A stretch of DNA of 64,000 bases from Propionibacterium sp. Lineage in GTDB: Bacteria > Actinomycetota > Actinomycetes > Propionibacteriales > Propionibacteriaceae. A program made the position numbers and the translations under genes. Positions 1 through 10,109 of this stretch are shown here, in pieces (the stretch's first letter is position 1; each line of letters begins with the position of its first letter). The DNA is taken from NCBI GenBank assembly GCA_012517965.1, contig JAAYTZ010000113.1, forward strand, positions 1-64,000. The letters run 5' to 3'. Under the pieces are notes generated by a model that was given only the letters and a program-made list of their open reading frames with translations, was not told where the DNA came from and did not search any database.

Positions 1-170
1 CACGGCTCCACCGGCCAAAGCAGGTCCGGTGAGCGAAGGCGCCGCAGTGACGGCGTCAAGGTCGCCGAAGCCACCCACGTGGACTCCGCCATCCACAGCC
101 TGCCGACACGCCAAATGGCGCCTTCTTCAGCAGCCTCCTAGGGTGACGTCGACGACACCGGAGGAGAACC

Positions 171-1064
171 ATGACCGAGCCCGCCGAACCGCTGGAGATC
201 CACCTGCTTGCCGACTCGACCGGCGAGTCGGCCGCCCGCATCGCGCGGGCCGCGGTCGCCCAGTTCCCCACCCGTGAGTTCCGGCTCGTCCGGCATCGCC
301 GGGTCAACACGACCGCCGCCCTGCTGACCGCCCTCGAGGCCGTCCGGGCGCGGGCGGGCAAGCCGACCGCGGTCCTCTTCACCCTGGTCAACGAGGAGCT
401 CGCCCAGTTGGTCAAGTCGGCCTGCGCGGAACTCGACGTGCCGTTCGCCGACCTGATGACGGACGCCGTCCGTGCGCTCGCGCGGATCAGCGGCACCGAG
501 CCCGACCGCCTGCCGCTCCGTCCGGTGGGCGTCGAGGCGGACTACTTCGCCCGGATCTCCGCCATCGACTTCGCGGTGCGGAACGACGACGGCGCCGCGC
601 CGGCGTCCCTGACCGAGTGCGACATCTGCCTGGTGGGGCCCTCCCGGTCGGGCAAGACCCCGCTGTCGATCTTCCTCGGGTATCTGGGCTACAAGGCGGT
701 CAACGTGCCGATCGTGGCGGGCGTCGCGCCGCCGAAGCAACTGTTCGACGTCGACACATGGCGGATCGTCGGGCTGACGATGAGCCCGCAGCGTCTCCAG
801 CAGATCCGCAGCGAACGCGTCCGTGGGCTCGGGGTGACCCGCATGGGGGACGGCTACGACGACCTGGGCCGGATCTACGACGAACTGGACGAGCTCAGGA
901 AGCTCTACCGCAAGCTGGGCTGCCGGATCATCGACACCACCGACATGGCGCTGGAGGAGTCCGCCGCCCGGATCGTCGACATCGTGGAGGAACGGGCGCG
1001 GCAGGCCGGCGGGCAGCTCCGGCGTCCGGCCAACGTGACGAGCAGCCTGCCTCCCCACCGCTGA
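171..1064 (+). CDS. Pyruvate, phosphate dikinase regulatory protein / PEP synthase regulatory protein (DUF299 kinase/pyrophosphorylase)
   Basis: MTEPAEPLEIHLLADSTGESAARIARAA..., P-loop-like VGPSRSGKTPLSIFLGYLGYKAVNVPIV; RBS ggagg before ATG. Confidence 0.93.
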   Translation: MTEPAEPLEIHLLADSTGESAARIARAAVAQFPTREFRLVRHRRVNTTAALLTALEAVRARAGKPTAVLFTLVNEELAQLVKSACAELDVPFADLMTDAVRALARISGTEPDRLPLRPVGVEADYFARISAIDFAVRNDDGAAPASLTECDICLVGPSRSGKTPLSIFLGYLGYKAVNVPIVAGVAPPKQLFDVDTWRIVGLTMSPQRLQQIRSERVRGLGVTRMGDGYDDLGRIYDELDELRKLYRKLGCRIIDTTDMALEESAARIVDIVEERARQAGGQLRRPANVTSSLPPHR

Positions 1065-1172
1065 CCCGCGTCGGATGGGGGGCGACGGGCGGGGCGAGAT
1101 GAGCCGACTGGCGCTCGCACGATAGCCTCGACGCCGACGACCGGCCGCCGGCCGGCCGCGTCGACGACAGGA

Positions 1173-2387
1173 GTGAGGGTAGTGATCACCGCCGAGGGGG
1201 CGACCGGGGCCGACGAGGACCTGACCGAGTACGACGCCATCATCGTGGGAGCGGGCTTCGCCGGCGCCACCGTGGCCCGCGAACTCGCCGAACGGGGTGG
1301 CCGCCGGGTCATCGTGCTGGAGGCGCGCGACCACATCGGCGGCAACGCTTACGACCGGTTCGACGATGCCGGCGTGCTGATCCACCAGTACGGCCCGCAC
1401 ATCTTCCACACGACCGACGATCGGGTGTTCGGGTACCTGTCGCGGTTCACCGAGTGGAACGGGTACAGCCACGAGGTGCTCGCCAACGTCCACGGGCAGT
1501 ACCTGCCGGTGCCGTTCAACAAGCGGTCGCTGCGCATCGCCTTCGGCGAGGAGCGCGGCAACCAGCTCATCGCCAAGCTCATCGCCCGGTTCGGCGACGA
1601 GAAGAAGGTGCCGATCAGCGAGTTGCGCAAGGAATCCGACCCCGACCTCGTCGAGATCGCCGACTACGTGTGGGAGAACGTCTTCCTGCACTACACCACG
1701 AAGCAGTGGGGCAAGAACGCCGACGAGATCGACGTGTCGGTCACCGCGCGGGTGCCGGTGTTCATCTCGGAGGACTCCCGGTACTTCACCGATCCCCACC
1801 AGGGCCTGCCCACCGACGGCTACACCCGGGTCTTCGAACGGCTGCTCGACCACCCCGGCATCACGGTGCGCACCGGCGTGGACGCCCGCGGCGTCCTCGA
1901 CGTTTCGACGCCCGGCCGGGTTCTGGTGGCGGGCCGGCCGTACGCCGGCACGATCGTCTACACCGGACCTCTGGACGAGCTCTTCGGCAATCGGTTCGGC
2001 CGGCTGCCCTACCGGTCGCTCGACTTCGTCTTCGAGACGTACCCCGTCGACCGGTACCAGCCGAAGGGCACCATCAACTTCACCGTCTCCGAGGCGTACA
2101 CGCGCATCACCGAGTTCAAGCACATGACCCGGCAGGTGCTGCCCGGCCGGACGACGATCGTGCGCGAGTACAGCCGCCCCTACGACCCGGACGCCGGGAT
2201 GGACCCCTACTACCCCGAGGTCAACGAGGAGGTCCAGCGCATGCACGCCCGCTACAAGGAGCTGGCGGCGGCCCTGCCCTCGTTCCACCCGCTCGGTCGG
2301 CTGGCCGAGTACCGCTACTACAACATGGACGCGACCGTGGCCAACGCGCTGGCCCTCGCCGACGAGCTCCTGAAGGAGAGCAAGTGA
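1173..2387 (+). CDS. glf: UDP-galactopyranose mutase
   Basis: FAD-binding YDAIIVGAGFAGATVARELAERGG; HQYGPHIFHT; KQWGKNADEIDVSVTARVPVF; TINFTVSEAYTRITEFKHM. Confidence 0.95.
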   Translation: MRVVITAEGATGADEDLTEYDAIIVGAGFAGATVARELAERGGRRVIVLEARDHIGGNAYDRFDDAGVLIHQYGPHIFHTTDDRVFGYLSRFTEWNGYSHEVLANVHGQYLPVPFNKRSLRIAFGEERGNQLIAKLIARFGDEKKVPISELRKESDPDLVEIADYVWENVFLHYTTKQWGKNADEIDVSVTARVPVFISEDSRYFTDPHQGLPTDGYTRVFERLLDHPGITVRTGVDARGVLDVSTPGRVLVAGRPYAGTIVYTGPLDELFGNRFGRLPYRSLDFVFETYPVDRYQPKGTINFTVSEAYTRITEFKHMTRQVLPGRTTIVREYSRPYDPDAGMDPYYPEVNEEVQRMHARYKELAAALPSFHPLGRLAEYRYYNMDATVANALALADELLKESK

Positions 2388-3421
2388 GCACCGAACGCCC
2401 GAAGACGATCACCTTCGTCATCCCCTGCTACAACTCGGCGGCGTACATGGACGCCTGCGTCGAGTCGATCCTGGGCGGGGGCCGCGACATCGAGATCGTC
2501 ATCGTCGACGACGGCTCGACGAAGGACGACACCGCCGAGAAGGCCGACGAGTGGGCCGCGGCCCACCCGGACATCATCAAGGTCATCCACCAGGAGAACG
2601 CCGGCCACGGCGGCGCGGTGATGGCGGGCCTGCGGGCGGCGTCCGGCGTCTACTTCAAGGTCGTCGACTCCGACGACTGGCTGGACCGCACGGCCCGCGA
2701 CCTGCTGCTGGCCAAGCTGCGCGGCTTCATCGCCGGCGACAACCTGGTCGACCTGGTGGTCACCAACTACGTGTACGAGCACGTCCAGACCGGGTCGCAG
2801 AAGGTGATCCGCTACCGGGGGGCGCTGCCGACCAACAAGATCATCGGGTGGGACGAGGTGGGCGTCTTCGGCCCCGGCCAGAACATCCTGATGCACGCCG
2901 CGACCTTCCGCACCCAGGTGCTGCGCGACTCGGGGGTCGTGTTGCCCAACCACACGTTCTACGTCGACAACATCTTCGTGTACGTGCCGCTGCCGTACGT
3001 GAAGACCCTGCACTACCTGCCGGTCAACCTGTACCGCTACTTCATCGGCCGGGAGGACCAGTCGGTCAACGAGACGGTGATGATCGGACGCCTCGACCAG
3101 CAGATGCGCATCACCAAGATCATGGTGGACGCCTACGTGCTGCCCGACGAGATTCCCAGCAAGCGGCTCGCCCGCTACATGGAGGGCTACCTGGCCCTCA
3201 TCATCGCGGCGTCGTCGATGTTCGCGATGATCCGGGGGGACGCCGAGGCGATGCGGATGCGGAAGGAGATGTGGGCGAACCTGTACGCCAAGGACGTCCG
3301 GATGGCCCGTCGGCTCGGGCGGCACCCCCTGGTGCTGGGCACCAACCTGAAGTCCGAGGCCGGCCGCAAGACGTCGATCTTCCTGTACCGGATCGCGCAG
3401 CGGCTCTACCGCTTCAACTGA
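2384..3421 (+). CDS. Glycosyltransferase family 2
   Basis: GTG start overlaps glf stop (GTGA); TFVIPCYNSAAYMDACVESIL, IVIVDDGSTKDDT, KVVDSDDWLDRTA. Confidence 0.9.
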   Translation: MSTERPKTITFVIPCYNSAAYMDACVESILGGGRDIEIVIVDDGSTKDDTAEKADEWAAAHPDIIKVIHQENAGHGGAVMAGLRAASGVYFKVVDSDDWLDRTARDLLLAKLRGFIAGDNLVDLVVTNYVYEHVQTGSQKVIRYRGALPTNKIIGWDEVGVFGPGQNILMHAATFRTQVLRDSGVVLPNHTFYVDNIFVYVPLPYVKTLHYLPVNLYRYFIGREDQSVNETVMIGRLDQQMRITKIMVDAYVLPDEIPSKRLARYMEGYLALIIAASSMFAMIRGDAEAMRMRKEMWANLYAKDVRMARRLGRHPLVLGTNLKSEAGRKTSIFLYRIAQRLYRFN

Positions 3422-3427
3422 TCCACG

Positions 3428-3464
3428 GCGGCGGCCCGGGCCAGTGGGCCCGGGCCGCCGCGCG
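3428..3464. terminator. Bidirectional terminator-like hairpin between convergent genes
   Basis: Perfect 15-bp stem GCGGCGGCCCGGGCC-agtg-GGCCCGGGCCGCCGC between convergent GT2 and DMT transporter genes; only a short T run. Confidence 0.7.
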
Positions 3465-3474
3465 TTTCGAGCCG

Positions 3475-4443
3475 CTAGATCGCGGCCGCCTCGTCGGGGA
3501 TCTCGTCCTCGAAGGACGGGTGCAGCTGGGTCAGCCGGATCACCCCGCCGACCGCGACGCAGCCGAGGATGAACATCATCGTCCCGGAGACCGCGTTCAT
3601 GTTGACGCCTTCGCCGAGCACGGCGATGCCGAACAGGAACGCCACGACCGGCGAGGTGATCGTCATCGAGGCGACGACGATCTCGGCCGGCCCGGTCGCA
3701 TAGCCCTGCTGCACCATCCAGCCGGCGGTGGCGCTGCCCAGCAACAGGGCGACCATGATCGACCAGAAGGCGGGGTCGGAGGCCCAGCCCGCGTGGGTCC
3801 GGGCGAACTCGATGAGCGACTTCGCGAGGGCGGCCTCCAGGCCGTAGAAGAACGCGCCGCCGGACGCCCAGAACAGGCAGCGCCACCGGAACGGACCCTT
3901 CGCCCCCGCCAGGCCCAGTCCGATCGCGCACAGGTAGATGACCAGGGCCCCCAGGAACACCCGGGTCTGGCTGAGGTCGCTCTCGGGGGCGGCGAACACC
4001 GAGCTGATGACGACGAAGGCGACCGTGGCGCCGACCGTCACGCCGACCGCCGTCAGGATGGGATTGGAAGGCCGTTTCTTGTGAGCCCACGCGGCGATCA
4101 TGATCGACCACGGGAAGGCCAGGATGCCCATGGGCTGGACGACCGACACGGGGGCCATCGTCAGGGCGAGCACCTGGAGCGCGAGCGAGAAACCCATCAA
4201 CAGGAGGCCCAGCAGCCATCGGGGCCGCTTGACCGTGTAGTAGAGGGTGGAGAAGTCGAGATGCTTCCGGGTGGCGTTGCCGTCGGTCTCCTGACCGACG
4301 GCGTGGTGCTGCAGGTAGGCCGACATGGCGAAGCAGAACGACCCGATCGCCTGCAGGACGATCGCCAGCGGGATGATCTGCACGGGTTTCCTTGTCGCGT
4401 CTCGGACGCCGCGGCCACGGCCAGCACGCGGCTCCCGGGACAC
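3475..4443 (-). CDS. DMT (EamA-like) family transporter
   Basis: Multi-TM: IIPLAIVLQAIGSFCFAMSAYLQHHAV, LLMGFSLALQVLALTMAPVSVVQPMGILAFPW, VASMTITSPVVAFLFGIAVLGEG. Confidence 0.8.
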   Translation of the reverse strand: MSREPRAGRGRGVRDATRKPVQIIPLAIVLQAIGSFCFAMSAYLQHHAVGQETDGNATRKHLDFSTLYYTVKRPRWLLGLLLMGFSLALQVLALTMAPVSVVQPMGILAFPWSIMIAAWAHKKRPSNPILTAVGVTVGATVAFVVISSVFAAPESDLSQTRVFLGALVIYLCAIGLGLAGAKGPFRWRCLFWASGGAFFYGLEAALAKSLIEFARTHAGWASDPAFWSIMVALLLGSATAGWMVQQGYATGPAEIVVASMTITSPVVAFLFGIAVLGEGVNMNAVSGTMMFILGCVAVGGVIRLTQLHPSFEDEIPDEAAAI

Positions 4444-4524
4444 CGTACCGCAGCGACCCCCGGGCGCCTACCGCTCCCGGGCGGGTGTCGGCCCGGCCCA
4501 CGCGGCGTCCGGAACCGAGCCAGG

Positions 4525-4551
4525 GGCGCGCCCGGTCGGACCGGGCGCGCC
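4525..4551. terminator. Hairpin between hcp 3' end and DMT transporter 5' region
   Basis: 12-bp stem GGCGCGCCCGGT-cgg-ACCGGGCGCGCC just beyond the hcp stop (minus strand); no T tract. Confidence 0.5.
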
Positions 4552-4561
4552 GTGTCGGGGC

Positions 4562-6142
4562 TCAGGCGCCGATGGTCGCCAGGTCGTGGCGGGCCGTCGT
4601 GGTGGGCCGCAGGCCGAAATTGTCGACCAGCACGTCGAACACCTCGGGGGAGACGAACGCCGGCAGCGTGGGGCCGAGGAAGATGTTCTTCACCCCCAGG
4701 CTCAGCAGCGACAGCAGCACGCACACGGCCTTCTGCTCGTACCACGACAGCACCAGGGTCAGCGGCAGGTCGTTGATGCCGACGCCGAAGGCGTCCGCCA
4801 GCGCCGAGGCCACCTTGACCGCGGAGTAGGCGTCGTTGCACTGGCCCATGTCGAGGATGCGCGGCAGGCCGCCGAGCGTGCCCAGGTCGAGGTCGTTGAA
4901 CCGGAACTTGCCGCACGCCAGGGTGAGGACGAGCGTGTCCGGTGCGGTCTTCTCGACGAACTTGGTGTAGTAGTTGCGGCCGTGCAGGGCGCCGTCGCAC
5001 CCGCCGACCAGGTAGATGTGCTTGAGGTCCCCGGCCTTGACGGCGTTGATGACCGTCTCGGCCGCGCCCAGCACCGTGTGGTGGCCGAACCCCGTGGTCA
5101 TGGTCGTACCGCCGTTGATGCCGTGGAAGCTGTGCGGCTCCGACCAGCCGCCCAACTCCTTCGCGCGCTCGATGACCGGGGTGAAGTCCTTGTGGCCGTT
5201 CTCGTCGGCCGGGATGTGCTTCAGGCCCGGGTAGGCCACGACGGACGTGGTGAACACGTTGTCGGCGTAGTTCTGCTTGGGCGGCATCAGGCAGTTCGTC
5301 GTGAACAGGAACGCGCCCGGGACGTGCTTGAACTCCTTCTGCTGGTTCTGCCAGGCGGTGCCGAAGTTGCCCTTGAGGCAGGAGTACTTCTTGAGGCCGG
5401 GGTAGGCGTTGCCGGGCAGCATCTCACCGTGGGTGTACACCGAGACGCCCGTGCCCTCGCACTGCTCGAGCAGCATGGCCATGTCGTGCAGGTCGTGGCC
5501 GCTGATGACGACGAACGGCCCGGGCTGGATCTCCATCGACACGGAGGTCGGCTCGGGGTGCCCGTAGGAGCCGGTGTTGGCCTCGTCGAGGATCTCCATG
5601 CAGCGGAAGTTCGCCAGGCCGAAGTCGTGCAGCAACTGCAGCCACTCGGCGTCCTCGTGGTGCCGTGACGCCTCGGCCATCCCCGAGATCAGCCAGCCGT
5701 CGACCGTCGCGTCGCGGCGGCCCAGCATGTGCGCGTGGTGGGCGTAGGCGCCCATGCCCCGCAGCCCCAGGATCAGCAGCGCGCGGCAGGAGCCCTCGAC
5801 GCCACCCTCCCCGAAGATGCCGCTCGGCCCGTCGACGGCCTCCAGGGGGGTGTCCACCCCGCCGCTGAGCGCCAGCCTGCGGGCCGCGATGTCGTCGGCC
5901 ATGCGGTTGCAGGCGTCCTCGTCGAAGCTGACGTTCGTGACGGTGGTGAACAGGGCCTCCATGAACAGGACCGGCAGGTCGGCGTCCACCGGGAGGTCCT
6001 GCACCGCGACGGCCAGCTTCATCAGTTCGTAGGTGATGCGGTCCTGCGCGTCCGCGGTGGGGATCGACTTGCCGCAGACGCCGACCTCGACGCAGCCGGT
6101 GCCGCGTGCGGTCTGCTCGCACTGGTAGCAGAACATGCCCAT
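4562..6142 (-). CDS. hcp: Hydroxylamine reductase / hybrid cluster protein
   Basis: MGMFCYQCEQTARGTGCVEVGVCGKS N-terminal Cys motif; LVGGCDGALHGRNYYT; TLACGKFRFNDLDLG; VLSWYEQKAVCVLLSLLSLG. Confidence 0.96.
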   Translation of the reverse strand: MGMFCYQCEQTARGTGCVEVGVCGKSIPTADAQDRITYELMKLAVAVQDLPVDADLPVLFMEALFTTVTNVSFDEDACNRMADDIAARRLALSGGVDTPLEAVDGPSGIFGEGGVEGSCRALLILGLRGMGAYAHHAHMLGRRDATVDGWLISGMAEASRHHEDAEWLQLLHDFGLANFRCMEILDEANTGSYGHPEPTSVSMEIQPGPFVVISGHDLHDMAMLLEQCEGTGVSVYTHGEMLPGNAYPGLKKYSCLKGNFGTAWQNQQKEFKHVPGAFLFTTNCLMPPKQNYADNVFTTSVVAYPGLKHIPADENGHKDFTPVIERAKELGGWSEPHSFHGINGGTTMTTGFGHHTVLGAAETVINAVKAGDLKHIYLVGGCDGALHGRNYYTKFVEKTAPDTLVLTLACGKFRFNDLDLGTLGGLPRILDMGQCNDAYSAVKVASALADAFGVGINDLPLTLVLSWYEQKAVCVLLSLLSLGVKNIFLGPTLPAFVSPEVFDVLVDNFGLRPTTTARHDLATIGA

Positions 6143-6234
6143 GGATGGTTCTCCTTCTGCCGGGACTGGTGATCCCGGCGTCGTCGGGTGACCGATCGGT
6201 CGCCGTCAGGCTAGGGTCACCGAACCGGCGCGTC

Positions 6235-6250
6235 TGTTGCCGGGGCAACA
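6235..6250. promoter_or_regulatory. Candidate CRP/FNR-family operator
   Basis: Perfect inverted repeat TGTTGCC-GG-GGCAACA (TGTTG-N6-CAACA, CRP-type geometry), 20 bp upstream of the CRP/FNR-type regulator start, in the hcp divergent intergenic region. Confidence 0.6.
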
Positions 6251-6270
6251 CTCCGCGGGAAAGGGAAGGG

Positions 6271-7029
6271 ATGGCGGCTGGAGGGGCGTCCGCCGGGCGC
6301 AGCGCACCCGTGCTGTCCCTGGCCGACCGGCGCACGCTGCTCGCCAGCCCCTTCGGGCGTGGGCTGGGGCCGCGGGATCTCGCCGTCATGTGGGGCGTGG
6401 ACCTGGGCACCGGCGAACCCGACGGGGCCGCGCCGTGCGTCCGGATGGCCCACCGGTCCCGGGGCAAGACCCTGGCGTGGGCCGGCCAGCCGCAGACGAC
6501 GTTCTTCGTGCTGCTCGCCGGGCGGCTGGAGGTGGTCCGGCATCGGGCGGACGGTGCCCGGCGGGTGCTGGACGTCGTCGGGCCGGGGTCCGTCTGCGGC
6601 GCGGTCACGGCGTTCGCCCCGGACCCGCGCTGGCCGGCGGACGTGGAGGCGGCCGAGGACGTCCGGTTGCTGATCGTGTCCGTGCCGCTGCTGGTGGCCG
6701 AGGGGGCCACGGACCCCACCCGGCAGCGTCTGCTTCGGAACATGCTCGGCGTCTTGGCGGAACGGGCCCGGCACCTCCATGCCCGCGGCGAACTGCTCGC
6801 CCGGCGCGGGCTGCGGGAGCGGCTGTCGTTCTGGCTGGTGCACAATGCGGACCCGGCCGGCCGCGTCGCCGGGGTTCTCACCCGCCAGGGCCTGGCCGAC
6901 CACCTCGGGGTCTCCCGGGCCTCGATGACCCGCGAGCTCGGCCGGATGGCCGATGAGGGCCTGATCGCGGTGCGGGGACGCTCCTTCGAGATCCTGGACG
7001 CCGAGGCGCTGCGCCGCCTCGCCGGGTAG
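6271..7029 (+). CDS. Crp/Fnr family transcriptional regulator
   Basis: cNMP-like domain (TTFFVLLAGRLEVVRHRADGARRVLDVVGPGSVCGAV) and C-terminal HTH LTRQGLADHLGVSRASMTRELGRMADEGLI; ATG after gggaaggg. Confidence 0.9.
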   Translation: MAAGGASAGRSAPVLSLADRRTLLASPFGRGLGPRDLAVMWGVDLGTGEPDGAAPCVRMAHRSRGKTLAWAGQPQTTFFVLLAGRLEVVRHRADGARRVLDVVGPGSVCGAVTAFAPDPRWPADVEAAEDVRLLIVSVPLLVAEGATDPTRQRLLRNMLGVLAERARHLHARGELLARRGLRERLSFWLVHNADPAGRVAGVLTRQGLADHLGVSRASMTRELGRMADEGLIAVRGRSFEILDAEALRRLAG

Positions 7030-7145
7030 GTCGGCTTCCGCGTCCGGTCCGGTGGCGGGGCAGCGCCCGGCACTGTCGGTGGGCCACTCTAAGCTGCCAC
7101 CGGGAGCCGATGTCCGGCCCCGGCACCCCCGCGGGAGGAGACCCC

Positions 7146-8765
7146 ATGACCGGCCCTGGCACCCCGTCCCATCCCGTCCCGCCGCCGCCCGAGGGTGGAG
7201 GCGGGCCGGGCCGGCCCGTCTACGAGTACGGAGTGCCCACCACCCCACCGCCTCCCCCCGGGGCACCCGCCCAGCCGCAGTTCTCGTACGGGCCGCCGCC
7301 GGGGGGGCAGGTTCCGTACGGGACGCCCCAGGACCGGCCCTGGTTCGACCGGACCGTAGCGCAGCCGCCGCTCGCCGTGCCGCCCGTGGCGCCGCCTCCG
7401 AAGCGCCGGTTCGTCCCGCTGGCCGTCGGCGTCGCCGTGCTGGCGCTCGTCGGCGCCGGCGCGGCCATCCTGCCTCGGCTGCTCGGCGGTTCGGGGCCCC
7501 AGCCGGCCGCGGTCGTGCCGGCGCAGGCGGTCGCGTACGCAAGCTTCGACCTCAACCCGACGCTCGCCCAGAAGGCCGCCGCGGCCCAGTTCCTCAACAA
7601 GTTCCCGGCCTTCCAGGGTCGGCTCACCGACAGCACCGACCTGCGCCGGGTCGTCTTCGAGCAGCTGCAGCGGGGGGAGGATCCCGTCTTCGAGGAGTTC
7701 GACTACGACGCCGACGTCAAGCCGTGGCTCGGCGACCGGTTCGCGGTCACCGCCGTGCCGGGTGAGTCCCGGGCGCTGGGGGCCGTGGTGCTGGCGGTCA
7801 CGGACGAAGCCAAGGCCAAGGCCAGCCTGCAGAGGTTGACCGCGTCCGACGACGCCACCGAGTGTCGGGTGGCGGACGGTTTCGCGGTCTGCGCCGAGCG
7901 GGGAACGCTGGCGCAGGTCACCGTGACCGACCGGGCCCGCTCGCTGGAGGCCAACCAGGCGTTCGCCGCCGATGTCGCGGCCGTCCCCGGCGACGCGGTG
8001 GGGACGTTCTGGGCCGATCTCGGCGCGGCCGCCGCGCTGGTGCCGACCGACTCCGGCACGGGCAACACCGTCGCCGGTCGCCTGGCCGGGAAGGTTCGGT
8101 TCGACGGCGCCGCCGCGGTCGAGCTCGCCGGCGTGAGCCGGGGCGTCCGGGCGGCGACCGACTCCGGGGTGCCCTCCGGCACGCGCTTCGACCTGCTGCC
8201 CGCCGGAACGCTCGCCGCGCTGAGCATCAACGGGCTGGGCCGGCAGGTGCAGGGCGCCTGGCCGGAGATCTCCCAGCAGGTGGGTGAGGAGTCGATCGAG
8301 GCTCTCGGGTCGTCGCTCGGCCTGGCGCTGCCCGACGATCTGGCACTCCTGCTGGGGGACCACTCCACCCTCGCCTTCGGCGGGATGGGGGCGCTCGGCC
8401 TGCCCGAACTCGCCCTGGTGACCGACGGCGACCAGGCGCTGGCGGCGCGGGTGGCCGCCCGGACGGGGGGCTTCCTGAGTGCGCGCGAGGTCTCCGGGTC
8501 GACGGTGCTGGCCACCTCGGGCACCTTCGCCGGCACGGTGACCTCCGGCGGCCTGACGGGCCTGCCCGCCTTCCAGGCCGCGGTGCCCAACGCGCAGTCC
8601 GCGGACGCCGTCGCCTACGTCGACATTCCCGGGCTGCTGAACGTGGCCGGCCCGTCCTTCCCGGCCGAGAACCGGGTGAACCTGGACCCCCTGCAGGCGG
8701 TCGGGCTGGCGGCCACCCAGCGGGGCAGCGAGGGCACGTTCACCGTCCGGGTGACCACCCGGTAA
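7146..8765 (+). CDS. DUF3352-like membrane/extracytoplasmic protein
   Basis: Pro-rich N-terminus, single TM (FVPLAVGVAVLALVGAGAAIL), then AVAYASFDLNPTLAQKAAAAQFLNKFP. Confidence 0.75.
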   Translation: MTGPGTPSHPVPPPPEGGGGPGRPVYEYGVPTTPPPPPGAPAQPQFSYGPPPGGQVPYGTPQDRPWFDRTVAQPPLAVPPVAPPPKRRFVPLAVGVAVLALVGAGAAILPRLLGGSGPQPAAVVPAQAVAYASFDLNPTLAQKAAAAQFLNKFPAFQGRLTDSTDLRRVVFEQLQRGEDPVFEEFDYDADVKPWLGDRFAVTAVPGESRALGAVVLAVTDEAKAKASLQRLTASDDATECRVADGFAVCAERGTLAQVTVTDRARSLEANQAFAADVAAVPGDAVGTFWADLGAAAALVPTDSGTGNTVAGRLAGKVRFDGAAAVELAGVSRGVRAATDSGVPSGTRFDLLPAGTLAALSINGLGRQVQGAWPEISQQVGEESIEALGSSLGLALPDDLALLLGDHSTLAFGGMGALGLPELALVTDGDQALAARVAARTGGFLSAREVSGSTVLATSGTFAGTVTSGGLTGLPAFQAAVPNAQSADAVAYVDIPGLLNVAGPSFPAENRVNLDPLQAVGLAATQRGSEGTFTVRVTTR

Positions 8766-8849
8766 CCTGGCCCGGCCCGGCGAGGGCCGGGTCCCCGTCC
8801 GACCTTCCGGCACCGCCGGGAGCGCTTCCCCAAGAAAGGTCCCGCTGTC

Positions 8850-10055
8850 ATGCCGTCCGCGGTGCTGGACATCCTGCTGCTCGCCCTGTTCCTCGGCCGA
8901 CTGGTGCGAGGACTCCGTGCGGGCTTCATCGTGACCGTGTTCGACGTGGCCGGCCTTCTGGCGGGCCTGTTGACCGCCCTGTGGGTCGGGCCGCGGCTCC
9001 TGGCGCTGGTCCCGCAGTGGGGAGAGCTGCCCCAGCTCCGGGCGATCGCGCTCCTCGGGATCGTCGCGGTGGCGGCCTGGATCGGTGACGCGTCGTTCGG
9101 CGTCCTGGGTCGCCAGCTACGGGCCGCGAACACGCTCGCGGGGCTGCGGGTGCTCGACCGGCTCGCCGGCGGCGTGGCGTCCGTCGTCATCGTCGCGCTG
9201 GCGGTCTGGTTCGTCGGGACGGCGGTCAAGCCCATCGTGCCCCCCGTCGTCGTGCAGGCGATCGACGGGTCGCGCATCCTCACCCGGGTGGACGCCGTGG
9301 TGCCGCCGGAGGTGGGGCGGATCGCCGGCCAGGCGACCCGGGTGCTCGACGAGGCCGGCTTCCCGCGCGTGTTCACCGGCCTCGGGTCCGAGCCGTCGCT
9401 GCCGGCCACCAGCCCGGACGCCGGGGTGGTCGAGGCGGCCGGCGTGCGCCGCGCCGCCTTCTCGGTGGTGAAGGTCACCGCGGTCGCCACCCAGTGCGGC
9501 CGAATGCAGGAGGGAAGCGGCTGGGTCGTCGCCCCCGAGCGCATCGTCACCAACGCGCACGTGGTCGCCGGCGGCGAATCCGTCACCGTGCAGGTGCGCG
9601 GGGTCGGGGTCCGGTCGAGCGCCACGGTGGTGACGTTCGACCCCGCCCTGGACCTCGCCGTGCTGGCCGTCCCGGGGCTGCCTGCCGCGCCCCTGGCCCG
9701 GGCGGGCGCACAGCCGCCCGGGACGACGCTCGTGGCGGCCGGATTCCCGTTGGACGGGCCCTACGAGGCGACCCCGATGACGGTGCGCGGCACCCTGAAC
9801 GCCGAGGGCGACGACATCTACGGCCGCTCGGGGGTCACCCGCGAGATCTACGCCCTGTACGGCGACGTGCAGCCCGGCAACTCCGGAGGCCCGCTGCTCA
9901 CGGTCGAGGGCCGGGTCGCCGGCACCGTGTTCGCCAAGTCGGTGGCCGACCCCACGACCGGGTACGCGCTCACCGACGCCGCCTCCGACGCGGTGCTGGA
10001 CGCGGCGGCGTCCGACAGCACCCCGGCGTCGACGGGGGCCTGCACAGCGGGCTGA
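8850..10055 (+). CDS. MarP-like membrane serine protease (CvpA-type TM domain plus trypsin-like protease)
   Basis: N-terminal multi-TM; QEGSGWVVAPERIVTNAHVV (His), DPALDLAVLAV (Asp), VQPGNSGGPLL (Ser). Confidence 0.9.
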   Translation: MPSAVLDILLLALFLGRLVRGLRAGFIVTVFDVAGLLAGLLTALWVGPRLLALVPQWGELPQLRAIALLGIVAVAAWIGDASFGVLGRQLRAANTLAGLRVLDRLAGGVASVVIVALAVWFVGTAVKPIVPPVVVQAIDGSRILTRVDAVVPPEVGRIAGQATRVLDEAGFPRVFTGLGSEPSLPATSPDAGVVEAAGVRRAAFSVVKVTAVATQCGRMQEGSGWVVAPERIVTNAHVVAGGESVTVQVRGVGVRSSATVVTFDPALDLAVLAVPGLPAAPLARAGAQPPGTTLVAAGFPLDGPYEATPMTVRGTLNAEGDDIYGRSGVTREIYALYGDVQPGNSGGPLLTVEGRVAGTVFAKSVADPTTGYALTDAASDAVLDAAASDSTPASTGACTAG

Positions 10056-10109
10056 GCGGCGACCGGTGCCCGCTATGATCCGCAGGGCGCAACGGAAGGG
10101 CTGGGGTTG

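Noticed and set aside
1-141. Possible C-terminus of an upstream gene (HGSTGQSRSGERRRRSDGVKVAEATHVDSAIHSLPTRQMAPSSAAS*)
   Set aside because: Open in frame but not recognisable as ppdK or any family, and too short to support.
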